A DNA stretch of 64,000 bases from Cacajao melanocephalus (GCA_963573385.1 CAUYLG010033237.1:1-64000); one strand, 5' to 3'; counted from the first letter of the stretch, positions 1-10,525 are shown. Notes: a model not told the origin generated them from the letters alone. Numbers and translations are program-made.

Positions 1-2327
1 CTGAGAACAGCAACCAGCCAGGTGCGTAACTGGAACTGGGTGAAGAGCATCCACAGAGAAGGCCTAACTGCAGGCTGCCTCCCTCTCCAACCACGCAGTA
101 TCCATTTCCATATCGGGAGCAAATCGAAATCTCAAAAGCACTGGGAGAACCTCTGGGTCCAAGCTCATCTCAGAGCTGTTATTGCCTGGGAAGTTCTTCC
201 CATCCTCATTCACAATTGCAGTCACATACTTCCTTTGAAGCTCAACTTAACACTGCCCTCCTTTTAGGAGACATTGATTTAGAAAATCTGCCCGTGCCTT
301 CCGTGATCATTTTTACCCCAATTCTGAACCTCTTCTGCACTTCTAGCCTGTCTTCAGCATCCTAGCCAGCACTCAAAATCTCTATTGTGCACCAGCAACA
401 TGTCAGATATGGTGCTTGGCAGGAAGGATCTAAAGAAGGAGTACGAAGGAATCCATAAAGTTCAGTCGCTGATAGTCTAAGCTTTCTGAGCTAGCACATA
501 TTGAGAAATCACCTGGATTTGCTATTGTTTCTGTGTTGGCTGCTTCAGTTAATCGTCCCTACCACCTGACACTTTGTGATGTATTCTACTGCTTTGTTGG
601 CCTTGTTCTAGATAGAATGGGATGTCCCCTGAATGCTGAGAGGGGTGAGCTGAACCCTCTTCTGGGGTGGGGCCAATTACACTGAGGGCCAGCAAGCTAC
701 CAAGACAGGCCCAGGCATAGGTGAAGACAAGAGAAGGGGAGAGAAATCTAAGACTCAACTGCAGTGACCAAAGACCAAGAAGGGAGAAAATGGCAAATGT
801 GATTTGGAGGTCCTTGAGCCAAGGGTTAGGAAACTAGAAAGTATTATCTTCAACTCACGTCTCATATTTAACTGTCAGCAACCTCTTAAGGTCCAAATCT
901 AGAAATGTCCCCAGGCTCTTGAATAATGAAAGAGACCAAGGCCTGGGTATTGGAGACCCTCATAACTGGAATAAAGGATTCCAGATGGTGACTTACAAGT
1001 GCCCAGAAGATACACAAACCCCCACCCCAAACCCATAAGCTCCCTCAGCAGGTTCCGATGGCTGTGCGAGGTGCTGTTCTGGGTGGAATGGAGGCTGTGT
1101 CTCTGCACCACAGAAGCCCCAGAGAATGACAGAGTGGGTCAGACACACCTTATGGATGGTGATTCTCCCACACACCTGAGGGTAAGCCCTCGAGGCAGAG
1201 TCCTTTCTCCTCTGGTTTTCATACTGAACTGTGTGTGTACAAAGACAGCGCTTCCTTGGGGTGGAAACCGTGGAATTGTGAGGCTTTGCTCTTCATCCAG
1301 AAGAAACCTCCGACGGGAGAGAGAATGTCCATTCATGGACAGGAGTGGTAATGGGGGCTGAGCTTGCTGTTCTCTCCCGAAGCTGGATGGCCAGGGTCAT
1401 CCTGCCCTGCACGTATGAGAGATGTTCCCTCAGCAGATTTTGATGAGAAGGGGAATGCATCAGGTGAATTGACAGAAACAGAATATGTTAAGTCAGTGAA
1501 TCCAGTGGCTTGAAGTATGTGCTAGGAAGACCCTATGGAGAAACAGATAAGAAAAGGAGGAGGCCACATGGCACCTGAATTCATGAGACCAGGAGATATG
1601 GAGTGAGGCAAGCCTAGAAGATAGTTAAGGTCTGAGCACAGAAGAGTCAGGCTGCAGGGCAAAGGGAACTGTGCCTGCTGGAGCCCTGCCCCTTTGGGAA
1701 TAAGGTCCCTTCATATGGTAATGACATCATATTGAGGCAAGTGAAGTGAAGTGCAACAGGGTGGAGAAACACATGTTTTGGTCGGTTTCATCTTAGGAGA
1801 AGGCAACAGTTTGAGGGGGTCTATGCATCCAAGTGTAAGGCCATAACAGGGATAGCTTAGGTTGTGCATCAATCGCTGGGCTAAGCATGTCTGCTTAGGA
1901 ACTTCTCAGCCACTGCCAACCTATGGGAACTCCTACTGACTTTGGTCATGGGCAAAAATAAGTGAATCAAATGTGTGGGACCCACAGTGCCCACGTATCT
2001 TTTCTCTTGCCCTGGAAAGAAACGAATGTGTGTGAATGGCATTCAGTAGACCCAACATCCTTCCAATAAATCCTTCTTTTTGCCTGTGCTGATTCAAGTT
2101 GGATTCAAACAACAGAACCCTGACTGAGGAGGGAGGTAGCATCTGCAGAGGTCAAGGTGGCACACAGCAGCTCGATCCAGAGGACGTCTGTGTCTGTCAC
2201 AGCAAGGGAATTGCTTCCAGTTAGAGTCATCAGGAAAAACTTCATGGAAGACAGTAACAATTACAGCCACCATCTATACTTACTATATGCTAGGCAAGTG
2301 CAAATATTTTGCATGCTTTCATTAATT
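1..2327. other. Unassigned DNA downstream of the vinculin-like gene
   Basis: I see no Alu, L1 or long conserved reading frame here. The final exon(s) and 3'UTR of the minus-strand vinculin-like gene could lie here if the large exon is spliced near 2613, but I found no convincing terminal exon. Positions 2040-2140 (AATAAA-like motif, then an ending like ACCCTGACTGAG) resemble the 3' end of an old LTR on the plus strand; this is weak. Confidence 0.4.
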
Positions 2328-5300
2328 CTACATCAGGAAATTATCAAAGTTCCCATTTTCTAGAAAAAAATATTGAAGTCCCAAATGGCTACAAAGCTTC
2401 TCCGAGATCTCAGAACAAGGAAATGATAGAGGCAGGTGCAGCCCAGGCAGTCTCCTTCCCAAGTTTGGGCTCCTAAAGTCTGCATGTGCTGCCTGCCTGG
2501 TGTGAATTACACACATCGACACCAAGACAGCTTGTTCTGGAACTTGGCAGGGTCCTTGGTTACTAGAAAGAGAACTGAGGTGGGCGTGAAGGAAAGATGC
2601 TGAGTATCCTACCATGCTCAGGTCCACTGTGGTTGTCCCAGCAATACAGGTCCTCACTGAGCTCCCTGGGGGAGTTCCGGGGGCAGCACTGTGAGAATCC
2701 ACACTGCTCACTGCAGCAGCTCCTGCCACATCCTCTTTGCAGAGGAACAGCGGTTGGATAGGATCCTGTTCTGGGGCCCTTCTTTGCTCCTTCCCAGGTT
2801 TTAAGCACTGGGCCAGATGTCTCCAGGCCTTGGTGTGACCACCTTTCCAGGCCTGCAGCTGGGCCACGGCATGGTGAGCCTTGGCTGCCCACTCCCATTG
2901 AAGCCAGTCTAGGATGTGCATTCCCCACTCTTCTGGGTGTTCTCGGAGCACAGGGATCCTCTGGGCCACCTCCTTGGTGAGGGTGAGAATGTTCTCCAGA
3001 GCCATAACAAGGTCTTCCTGGCAGGGCCCATACTCCTGACCTTCTACCACAATTCCTTGTACAGCTTGGATACCAGACACCATTCTTTCCAGGGAGCTTT
3101 CTGGTCTGGTCTGGGGGTCCTTGCAGACAGAGAACCTTGGGCAGACAATATCTTGGAAGGCACATTCATAGTCTGCATTGATGGTGCTGAGGTGGCTAGT
3201 CAAGGCCTTGGCTTGAAGGGTGAGCTCCAGACAGAGAAGTTCAAAGCGTGTGGACAGGCTGGGAGATGGTCTGGGGGAGGAGGCCAGGATCTGTGCCACG
3301 TCCAGCAGAGCAACTGTGAGTACATGAACTTCCCTGCACAGAAAAGACACCTCACCCTTTTCCTGCTCATCCCCACACAGTAGGATGGACAGCCTGGCAG
3401 CCTCTTGTAGCCTCTGAGAAACATCTGCTGCCTGATCCAACCCTTCCTGCAATCCCTGCTGGTTTTTCATTGCCAGCCGCAGGGGTAGTAGGAACACACC
3501 TTTTTTCCCACTGAGCTGCTCCATGTACTGGAGCAGGTCTTGGACAGCCACTGACCATAGAAGGCACCCATCCTCAATGCTCTCTTCCCATGACCTGGGG
3601 GCTTGGAGACCATCCAAGGCCAAAACCTTGTCCAACAACTGTTTAGCATAGGTCTCTGCCTCCTCCAATCTACCTTGCATTTGTAAAAGCACTTCTGGAT
3701 GCTGAGTTGAATCATGGTCATTTTTATCCAAATCCATGGGCCCACTTTTAGCTGCTAGTTGAACCACTGAGGCTAAATTCTGCTGAAGCTCCAGGAACAC
3801 TGCTGTACTCTGTGACAGATCAGCTGTTGGGTTGTGGCAAAACAGTTGTTGACACAGAGAGTACCAGTCACCAGCCATGGCTACCAAACCCTGCCTGGTT
3901 TCCCTCGTCTTGCCAGACAGCTGGAGAGCCACTTCCAGGAGCCTATCAGTTCTAGCAGTTGTGCAATGTGCTCTCTCTTTTGCTAGGCCAATAATAGGAG
4001 ATGCCAGTGTTGAGATACCTTGAAGTCCCAACATCCTCTCTGGCCCTAGTGACCCCTCTCCAGCCAGGGCCTCTTGGGCTGCACCCATAGCTGCATCATG
4101 CTCTAGTAGGTCGGTGCAAGCTGAGGCCACTGCCTGGTGGTCACGGCTCTCTACAGCAAGGATGAGTTTCCTAATGGCTTGGGGTGGAGAGCCCCTCCTC
4201 TTTGTACAGGTATCAGGAATCAAAGGGTGGGGAGAATGGTCCATTGGTGGATAGGTGATGCCTGGGTCGTTTTCCTCTAACCCAGGCACTCTCTGATATT
4301 TCAGTTGGGGAACTGCAGAGCTCTGGAAGCTGGGGAGAATGAAATAAGGTTGTCTCTTAGCAATGTCAAACCTGTGGACTTGCTTCCGAAGGGGGCTGAG
4401 GATATCTGGGTGATTAGTCCCATCCAGCCCCTCTTTGAGGCTCTGAGCTGAATAGATCAGATGTTTTGCCATGGCTAAAAACTCATCGGTGTCCGGAGAT
4501 CCATATTCACGTGAACAGCGCTCAGCAGCTACACCGAAGACCAGTGAAGACTGCTCCAGTTGCTGGATCAAGACTCTCAGGCCATTCCGGAAAATGGGAT
4601 CTCGTTCTTGGCCCACATACCTGCTCATCACCTGCACTATGTGTGTGGCCCGGCCCTGTAGATATGCCACACATCGAAAAGACTCACTGGAATCTCCACT
4701 CACCAAAGCCCAGGTGAAGAAGTCCAAGTGCTTGGTCATTTCCTGAATGGATACATTCAGGAACTCAGGAATATTGAGGACGTCATCAAAACATGCCAAC
4801 AGGTGTTCAGATTCCCTGGCCCAGGCCTGAAGTACGGCCTGCAGGGTGGCAGTGCTCCAGTCCCGGCCGGACCCTTGCGGGCTTCCTGAGAAAAGCTGTT
4901 GCACTCTCACCACAAGTCCCCAGATGCCTGCCATGGCGGCCTCCATGTCTCTGCCAGTTTCTTGTTGAGGGCAGCAAACCAAGGCCAAGTGAGCCACTCT
5001 GAGCATCTGTTTGGCCCGGTCATGAAAAGTAGCAAGGAAAAGCTGAAGGCTCTTCGGCAAGGCCTCGCCATCGCAAGGGGAGCTGTCTGCCGAAGTCGCC
5101 ACCGCCGCCTGGACCAGCCTTAAGAGAGGACTTTGCGTGTCTGTGAAGGTGTCCAGGATCTGGCGCAGTAGCCCAGTGCTGAAACCCTGGGAGAGGGCCT
5201 CGGTCGCCGCCCGCAGCGCCGCGCGCTCCTGCCCTGGCTCCGACCTTCCCCGGCCTCTCCCGGGAGGTCCGCAGATTCCCGCGAGGCGCCGGGCGCCAGC

Positions 5301-5876
5301 GCTCCGCAGCTGTAGCAGCCGGCCGCAGCGGGCCACCAGGTGCAGCCTCTCTGGCGGCGCAGAGCAGGCGGCCAGGCGCATGCAGTGCCAGACCACGGCG
5401 GCCAGCAGTGGGTCCAGCAGGCCGAGGTGCAGGGGCTCGGACTCGGGCGCCACCAGCAGCTCCTGCAGTTGCCTCAGGGGCCGAGCGAGCGCGCCGTTCC
5501 ACATGCCGGCCGCTGGGGCCGCGGCGCCAGGATCCAGCCGCACCAGAAGCTCACCGAGGGCCTTCCTGGCCAGAGCGCAAACCCGGCGCGGGGACGCGCC
5601 CAGCTGCGGATCGCGTGGATGCTGGAGGTGGCCGCGGACCGCCGCGATCAGCTCGGGGATGCAGGCCCGAAGCAGGCGGCCCGCGCGGCCCAGGCGCTCC
5701 TCTGGCCCGAGCGCTGCCAGGTCCCCCAGACGCAGCAGCGCAGTGGCCAGGTCGGCAAAGGGGCCGCGCAGCGAGGCCGCGTCTCCCACCGCCTCCAGCG
5801 CGTCCAGGCAGGTCAGGCACCAACCAGCCGCCCGCACCATCTTTCTCGACATGGCCGCGTCTTCAAGGAGCAGGAC
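2328..5876 (-). CDS. Large exon of a divergent vinculin/alpha-catenin family protein
   Basis: On the minus strand the frame is open from a splice acceptor (pyrimidine-rich tract then CAG, 5877-5879) to a stop at 2328-2330: eight codons, then 1,174 more from the internal Met at 5852. The protein is helix-rich and lacks a signal peptide or membrane segment, as expected for a cytoplasmic actin-linked adaptor. Numbering from that Met, residues 1-190 resemble the alpha-catenin/alpha-catulin N-terminal bundle. Residues 240-290 (SPLLRLVQAA, then HDRAKQMLRVAHLA) match the alpha-catenin PLLVLIEAAK and HANKLIEVANLA segments. IPEFLNVS (361-368), GRATHIVQVMS (400-410) and DEFLAMAKHLIYS (456-468) match IDDFLAVS, GRAARVIHVVT and NEFIDASRLVYD. 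Residues 560-1020 look like further helical bundles ending in a Trp-rich helix (EEWGMHILDWLQWEW). Family members usually have many introns, so one exon this long is odd. Residues after about 1040 are low-complexity; a possible donor (ATG|GTAGGA, intron from 2612) would exclude the last 94 residues. A role in adhesion or the cytoskeleton is inferred from family only. Confidence 0.82.
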   Translation of the reverse strand, partial: VLLLEDAAMSRKMVRAAGWCLTCLDALEAVGDAASLRGPFADLATALLRLGDLAALGPEERLGRAGRLLRACIPELIAAVRGHLQHPRDPQLGASPRRVCALARKALGELLVRLDPGAAAPAAGMWNGALARPLRQLQELLVAPESEPLHLGLLDPLLAAVVWHCMRLAACSAPPERLHLVARCGRLLQLRSAGARRLAGICGPPGRGRGRSEPGQERAALRAATEALSQGFSTGLLRQILDTFTDTQSPLLRLVQAAVATSADSSPCDGEALPKSLQLFLATFHDRAKQMLRVAHLALVCCPQQETGRDMEAAMAGIWGLVVRVQQLFSGSPQGSGRDWSTATLQAVLQAWARESEHLLACFDDVLNIPEFLNVSIQEMTKHLDFFTWALVSGDSSESFRCVAYLQGRATHIVQVMSRYVGQERDPIFRNGLRVLIQQLEQSSLVFGVAAERCSREYGSPDTDEFLAMAKHLIYSAQSLKEGLDGTNHPDILSPLRKQVHRFDIAKRQPYFILPSFQSSAVPQLKYQRVPGLEENDPGITYPPMDHSPHPLIPDTCTKRRGSPPQAIRKLILAVESRDHQAVASACTDLLEHDAAMGAAQEALAGEGSLGPERMLGLQGISTLASPIIGLAKERAHCTTARTDRLLEVALQLSGKTRETRQGLVAMAGDWYSLCQQLFCHNPTADLSQSTAVFLELQQNLASVVQLAAKSGPMDLDKNDHDSTQHPEVLLQMQGRLEEAETYAKQLLDKVLALDGLQAPRSWEESIEDGCLLWSVAVQDLLQYMEQLSGKKGVFLLPLRLAMKNQQGLQEGLDQAADVSQRLQEAARLSILLCGDEQEKGEVSFLCREVHVLTVALLDVAQILASSPRPSPSLSTRFELLCLELTLQAKALTSHLSTINADYECAFQDIVCPRFSVCKDPQTRPESSLERMVSGIQAVQGIVVEGQEYGPCQEDLVMALENILTLTKEVAQRIPVLREHPEEWGMHILDWLQWEWAAKAHHAVAQLQAWKGGHTKAWRHLAQCLKPGKEQRRAPEQDPIQPLFLCKEDVAGAAAVSSVDSHSAAPGTPPGSSVRTCIAGTTTVDLSMVGYSASFLHAHLSSLSSNQGPCQVPEQAVLVSMCVIHTRQAAHADFRSPNLGRRLPGLHLPLSFPCSEISEKLCSHLGLQYFFLENGNFDNFLM
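5130..5850. other. CpG-rich segment inside the large exon
   Basis: The first roughly 720 coding bases of the large exon are visibly GC-rich with many CpG dinucleotides, unlike the AT-richer remainder of the exon. It gives long spurious antisense frames, as CpG-rich coding DNA does. It could be an intragenic CpG island or alternative promoter, or only codon bias for Ala/Arg/Gly/Leu in the encoded bundle. Confidence 0.6.
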
Positions 5877-7044
5877 CTGTTCGGGGAATAAGAAGCAGAG
5901 AGGTTTGAAGGTGCTTCGCGGTTCCGGAGCTATGGCGAGAGCAATGGCAGCTACTCCCTCCCCGTTTCACAAATGTGTTGTCCCCTTAACCTCCGAAGAC
6001 TAAAGAGTATAGAATCTCAGGGGGAAAAAAGTCGGTTAGGAGTGGTGTTTATAAGAAAACGTTTGCTTTTACGAAAATTTAAGGCCTCCTGCGTTTGAAC
6101 TACATTTACTGTGGGTTCCAATCTGGATTTGGAGTGCAGGTCTCTAGGCAGGGGTGGAGCAGTGGACGGGCTCCGTGGTAACCCGCACACAACAAAAGCT
6201 ATTTTGGGAAGACTTACTGTTTGGATGAGGATAGTGAGAGCCAGAGGGATGGCCTGTCCAGGAAGTGCTTGTGAGATATCTTTCCCAGCCTGACCCTGCC
6301 ATTCTCAAACGGCTCAATCTGTTGCCTCCAACAGAGCTGATACCAAGCATTTCCAAGAGCCTGCCCTTCCCTCCTGTCCTCCTCTCATCAGCAGGTACCC
6401 AAAACCCTTCTGCACTCTCTACTCCCTATCTCCAACCTTCCTTTAATAATGACCTGTTAAATTACAAATACCTTCGCATAACCCACATTACTAAAGTTTT
6501 AATGATGAACAATAATATTTGCTAATATTCAAGGCATATGGATTCTAATGGGAGCAACGTTGCACAGTAATGACGGAATGTCAGGATGGAGAACAGGGAG
6601 TATTTGAAGGCTGAGGCATCATCTTGGCCTCCTGAGATCCCTCCAGCTAGGCCAGTCCAGCAGAGCCTTCACTTTGGAGCCAGGTTTGCCAAATAGGCTG
6701 AGAGTTAGAGGTTTCAGTAGCCTCTCCCCATAGCTCCTGGACAAAAGCAGGATGGAAAATGACTCCTCTCAGGAAATCTTTTTATTAGAAGTTGGTGGCT
6801 AAGTGTGGGGGTAAGGGGGTTGCACGTGGGTTGAAGATCATAGACCCTAACTCAGTATGTCCACCAAGGTTTCTAAATCAGGTTGTGCATTTAGCATTTA
6901 TTAAATTGGAAATGTACTCTGTGCCTCTGATTCTGGCAGAAACTTGGGCAGGTTTCTCTCTCTGGGGCAGGTGTCTGCTGCTGAGGACAGCAATGAGATC
7001 TCTGTCCAGACTGACCAGCCGGCCAGCTCTGACATCAGCCTCAC
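5877..7044 (-). other. Intron of the vinculin-like gene
   Basis: This GT-AG interval on the minus strand lies between the two recognised exons (GTGAGG donor, CAG acceptor). It contains no Alu or L1. The part next to the large exon (5877-6000) is still moderately GC-rich. A start site inside this intron, with translation from the Met at 5852, remains an alternative to splicing from the upstream exon. Confidence 0.65.
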
Positions 7045-7220
7045 CTTCGTGGTGTTCACCAGGATCTGCTGAGCTGCAGTCACTAGCTCCTCCCGGTAGT
7101 GCTGACATTCTGGCTGAAGATGGAGTCTCTGAGCCACCAGCATGATGTGCCGTCCAGACAGCATCAGAGACTGGGCAGCAGGCTCCATTTCCTCCCGGAG
7201 CCACTCCTCCTCAGAGTCTC
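7045..7220 (-). CDS. Upstream coding exon of the vinculin/alpha-catenin-like gene
   Basis: This minus-strand exon encodes about 58 residues beginning near GDSEEEWLREEMEPAAQ and ending EELVTAAQQILVNTTK. The donor is ACGAAG|GTGAGG (boundary 7045/7044), close to consensus and in phase 0. The acceptor is either the AG at 7221-7222 (exon starts 7220) or the AG at 7229-7230 (exon starts 7228). Joining to the acceptor at 5877 gives NTTK+VLLLEDAAMS, which parallels VTKVLLLADRV in alpha-catulin (CTNNAL1) as I remember it. The EEEWLREE stretch parallels ENWDLKEE of the same protein. The frame holds no stop, and the phase match across a 1.2-kb intron argues for a live spliced gene. Family comparison predicts at least one earlier coding exon at higher coordinates; I did not find it. 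Confidence 0.78.
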
Positions 7221-7228
7221 CTGCAAGC

Positions 7229-9337
7229 CTGGACAGACACATTACATTTGCAACTGGTTACAAAAGAGAAACATACCTGCAGGAAATTATGATACACAGA
7301 CATTACAGGGCACTAAGTCGCCATTACGCCATTACGATGGAACTGGAGGTTGGTTATGGAATCCTCTCCAAGATGCAGCGTTGAGAAAACATAACATAAT
7401 GTAACATAACGTAACGTAGCCAAATTACAGAATAGCATGTATGGCAGGATGCCATTTGTTTTCAGTTGTATACAGGTGGACATAGAGAAGTCTTTCTAGA
7501 AGGATAATCCTCAAAGTGTGATTACGTCTTGGCATTTTTAAATGTACTTTGTTTCAGTTTTAATTGCTCTAATTTTCTCTGCAATGAACATGAATAGTTA
7601 CTACAAAAATATTTTTAAAGAAAAAAACAATATCTAGAATCTCATTTCAATCCATGTTATCAAGAAGTGAGGTTTTATGTAAGAAAAATCAGCTTCTATG
7701 AATGAACACAGATATCCACAGCAACTGTTTTGTTCACGTGATCTCAAACATTTCTCTTTGAATAATAACCCCTCACCCTACAAAATAAATAAATACATTT
7801 TAGTCGTTATTCTTTAGAAATGAGGCAGAGCTATGTGCCTCTGGAACTGTAGGCTAGGAGGACATGGGAGTGCCAGGGGGAGTGACTGTTGAGAAGCTCC
7901 TCCCAGCTTCAGGTCCCTTACAGAGTGGCAATAAATTTCAATGCCCCTCATCCCTTCCTGCCCCAAACATCCCAGCCACCTTCACATGAAATGTCCCCTG
8001 AATTTTCAGTGCAGAGAATCACACTACTGGCCCCAAGTAACCCAGCAAGGTGAAATGCCAAGACATTGGGAGATGGGGGAGAGGGCAGAGAATGCATGCC
8101 AGCTGTCTCTTTCCCTTCCTTTACTTTTGATTCCTGGAGGAGAATTTGTCCATCAGCTGCTGTTGACACTCAGGTCCCTCAGCCTATAAATATGGCTTTG
8201 TGCCACATCCTGACAACTGTTCAGTTGCAGAGCTGAAGCCCTCACCTAGCCAGCTTAGCTTTCTGAGTTTTCTCATATCTGAACATTAAAATGGAAGAAA
8301 CAAAGCCACTGAGAATCAGAGGTGCACATGTGAGAGACACCTTAGTGGGTCCAGCAATGAGGCAATGCAATGGCTGTGTCCTAATATGACTTGAGTACAA
8401 GCTATAGCATGTGAAGAAAGTCAATAGAAATTTCTCAGTAAAATTTCCCCACTCTCCTCCCTCTTCCTTCGGACCTTCAAAATATGTTTCTGTCCTCTTT
8501 TCTCCCCTCACTCCCACCTCTGCTTTTAGGTTTGGCTGAGATAGTTGAACGTTCTCCAACTGAAGCTGTAATTAGAATCACCCTTAGCTTTGCAGCTTCT
8601 TTTCTAAGAAATTTCACTCTTAACCCCCAGAATGCCATGCTATTATCCTGTCTCTTCACCTTCTCTTATCTGGAGTCTCTGCTGTCAGTGATTTAGTTAG
8701 AGTTGTGTCCGGATATTTTCCTCAGTTGGGGAGATGCATTCGCTACATCCTTGCAGATCTGCATTTTTATCCTTCCCGCTGTCTGCTTAACAATGAGCTC
8801 TCTGGGTAGAACATTCTGAGTCGCAGGCCCTTCCAATCAGCAGCATGGAGACTTAATTCCACATCTTCAGGCCTCCAGATTTGCAGAGGAGAAACCTGAG
8901 GCTAGTCTAAATGATTTCTCTCCATAAATAATTTTCCTTTTGTCTGAAAGCACTAGGAGTTCAGGAATCTCACCAATGTGTCTCACCTAGAACACAGGTA
9001 CAGTTATATCTACAGATTTGGGTCAATATTGGCTCAAAGAACTTTTCTTCTACCATTTGCTTCACTATTGCCTCTCCTGAATCTCTTCATTTTTCTCCTT
9101 CTAGAAGCTCCATAATTTTCAAGTTGAGTGTCCTGGATTTATCCTCCAATTCAACTATTTTTGTCATGCATAATTTCTGCTTTTACTTTCTGGTTTGCAT
9201 GATATTGTTGGCTTAATTTTTCAGACCACTGATTTGAGATGTAACAGTGAATGTTCTCAAACTTCTGCTTCAAACCATGAAGGTATTAGACCAACTCTTC
9301 CACCAAGAACACCTGTAGAAGATGGAGAAAATATTTT
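7229..9337. other. Repeat-poor stretch upstream of the vinculin-like exons
   Basis: No young repeat is seen. A short degenerate tandem of ataacataatgtaacat-like units lies at 7389-7420. This is the first place to look for the missing 5' exon of the vinculin-like gene. A donor-like TAG|GTGAGG on the minus strand near 8245 has no recognisable family peptide before it. Confidence 0.4.
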
Positions 9338-9500
9338 TAGGTCAGGCATAGTGGTTCATGTCTGTAATCCCAGCACTTTGGAAGGCCAAGGTAGGAGGAT
9401 TGCCTAAGGCCAGTAGGTCAAGGCTGCAGAGTCATGATCATGCCGCTGCGTTCCAGCCTGGGCAATAGTGCGAGACCCTGTCTCTAAACAAACAAAAAAA
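9338..9500 (+). mobile_element. Alu-type monomer (FLAM/old AluJ fragment)
   Basis: It begins with a left-arm consensus (GTCAGGCATAGTGGTTCATG), then passes through CAAGGCTGCAGAG and GCGTTCCAGCCTGGGCAATA to an A-rich tail. At about 160 bp it is one monomer, so a free left Alu monomer or an internally deleted AluJ. Confidence 0.75.
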
Positions 9501-9922
9501 ATTTTTTTAATGTGAAATGAAAGTTTTTTTGAGGTCTTAGAGAGCAACCAAGGCAGTCAGCACCCAGCACCTTGTCCTAAGAGGCAGAAAAACCATGCAG
9601 CCAGCAGCAGCTACGCTGAGACCAGTAGTATCACAGCACTGAGAAAACAAAAATTAGAGTGTAGGTCTCGTCAATGTGGAGGGAACCTGATAAACACTCT
9701 AGGCTTTCAGTGGACACCTGAAAATCCATCCCTTAGGAGGAGGAAATAAACATCTCACAAGACTGAAACTAGTCTTGAATTATTTCAAGACTTTAATTGG
9801 ATAAGGGTGAGCTGTCCCTACTTTAGATGCCCACCAGAATAAAATGAAATTAATTTTAACTTATCTCCTTCTACTAGAAGGAGATGATACTATCTAGAGC
9901 CACTATAATTTTGCATACATAC
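9501..9922. other. Unassigned intergenic DNA
   Basis: Nothing recognisable lies between the Alu monomer and the LTR-like relic. No frame or repeat signature was convincing. Confidence 0.4.
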
Positions 9923-10290
9923 CTCTATGGTCTGAATATCTGTATGTATCCCCCATTCACATGTTAAAATGTTAACCCCCAATGTGATAGTATTAAAAGG
10001 TGGGGCCTATGGAAGGTAATTAAGTTTTGGGGGCAGAACCTTTATGAATGAGATTAGTGCCCTTCTGAAAGAAGCCCAAGAGAGACTCCTTGCCTCTTCC
10101 CCCATGTGAGGACACAGCTAGAATATGACATCTATGAACTAGAAAGCAGGACCTCAGCAGACACCACATCTGCTGGTGGCTTGATCTTGGACTTCCCAGT
10201 CTCTAGAACTGTAGGAAATAAGTTTCTGTCATTTATAAGCTGTCTAGTTTAGGGAATTTGTTATAACAGTCTAGACAGAGTAAGACACAC
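9923..10290 (+). mobile_element. MaLR-type LTR relic
   Basis: Landmarks in order are a TATGGTCTGAATAT-like start, CCAATGTGATAGTATTAAAAGG, GGGATTAGTGCCC-like sequence, CATGTGAGGACACAGC, CTTGATCTTGGACTTCC, an AATAAG polyadenylation region, TTTATAAGC and a GAGTAAGACA end. These match MaLR-like solo LTRs of about 350 bp. No internal region adjoins it. The subfamily is uncertain. Confidence 0.65.
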
Positions 10291-10319
10291 ACCGTACTGT
10301 ATTCAATTTTTAAATATTA

Positions 10320-10525
10320 CTCCATACGAAAAGATAAAAGATAAAAGTACCTCATATTGCTGGGATATGAGGTAGTCATTTAGAAAAATATAAAAAAAGA
10401 GATCCATATCTCAAAACATACGTAAGAGTGAACTCTAAATGGATCAGGGATCTAAAGGTAAATTCAAAACCACTGAAGAAGAAAACATGAGTTCCTCTTT
10501 AATCTTGGTGTAGACTGGAGTTCGA
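10320..10525 (+). mobile_element. Old L1 ORF2 fragment (tentative)
   Basis: The passage with CTCTAAATGGATCAGGGATC and following A-rich sequence resembles the plus-strand 3' half of L1 ORF2. It is short and decayed, with no coding frame left. Confidence 0.45.

Noticed and set aside
2563..3165. 200-codon minus-strand frame inside the large exon
   Set aside because: It overlaps the vinculin-like frame in another phase and shows no helical-bundle pattern.
5137..6003. 288-codon plus-strand open frame
   Set aside because: It is antisense to the CpG-rich start of the vinculin-like exon. High GC suppresses stop codons; the peptide is Arg/Ser/Pro-rich with no family similarity.
8200..8300. Upstream exon of the vinculin-like gene ending at TAG|GTGAGG near 8245 (minus strand)
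   Set aside because: The donor looks good, but the preceding peptide has no resemblance to the family N-terminus.
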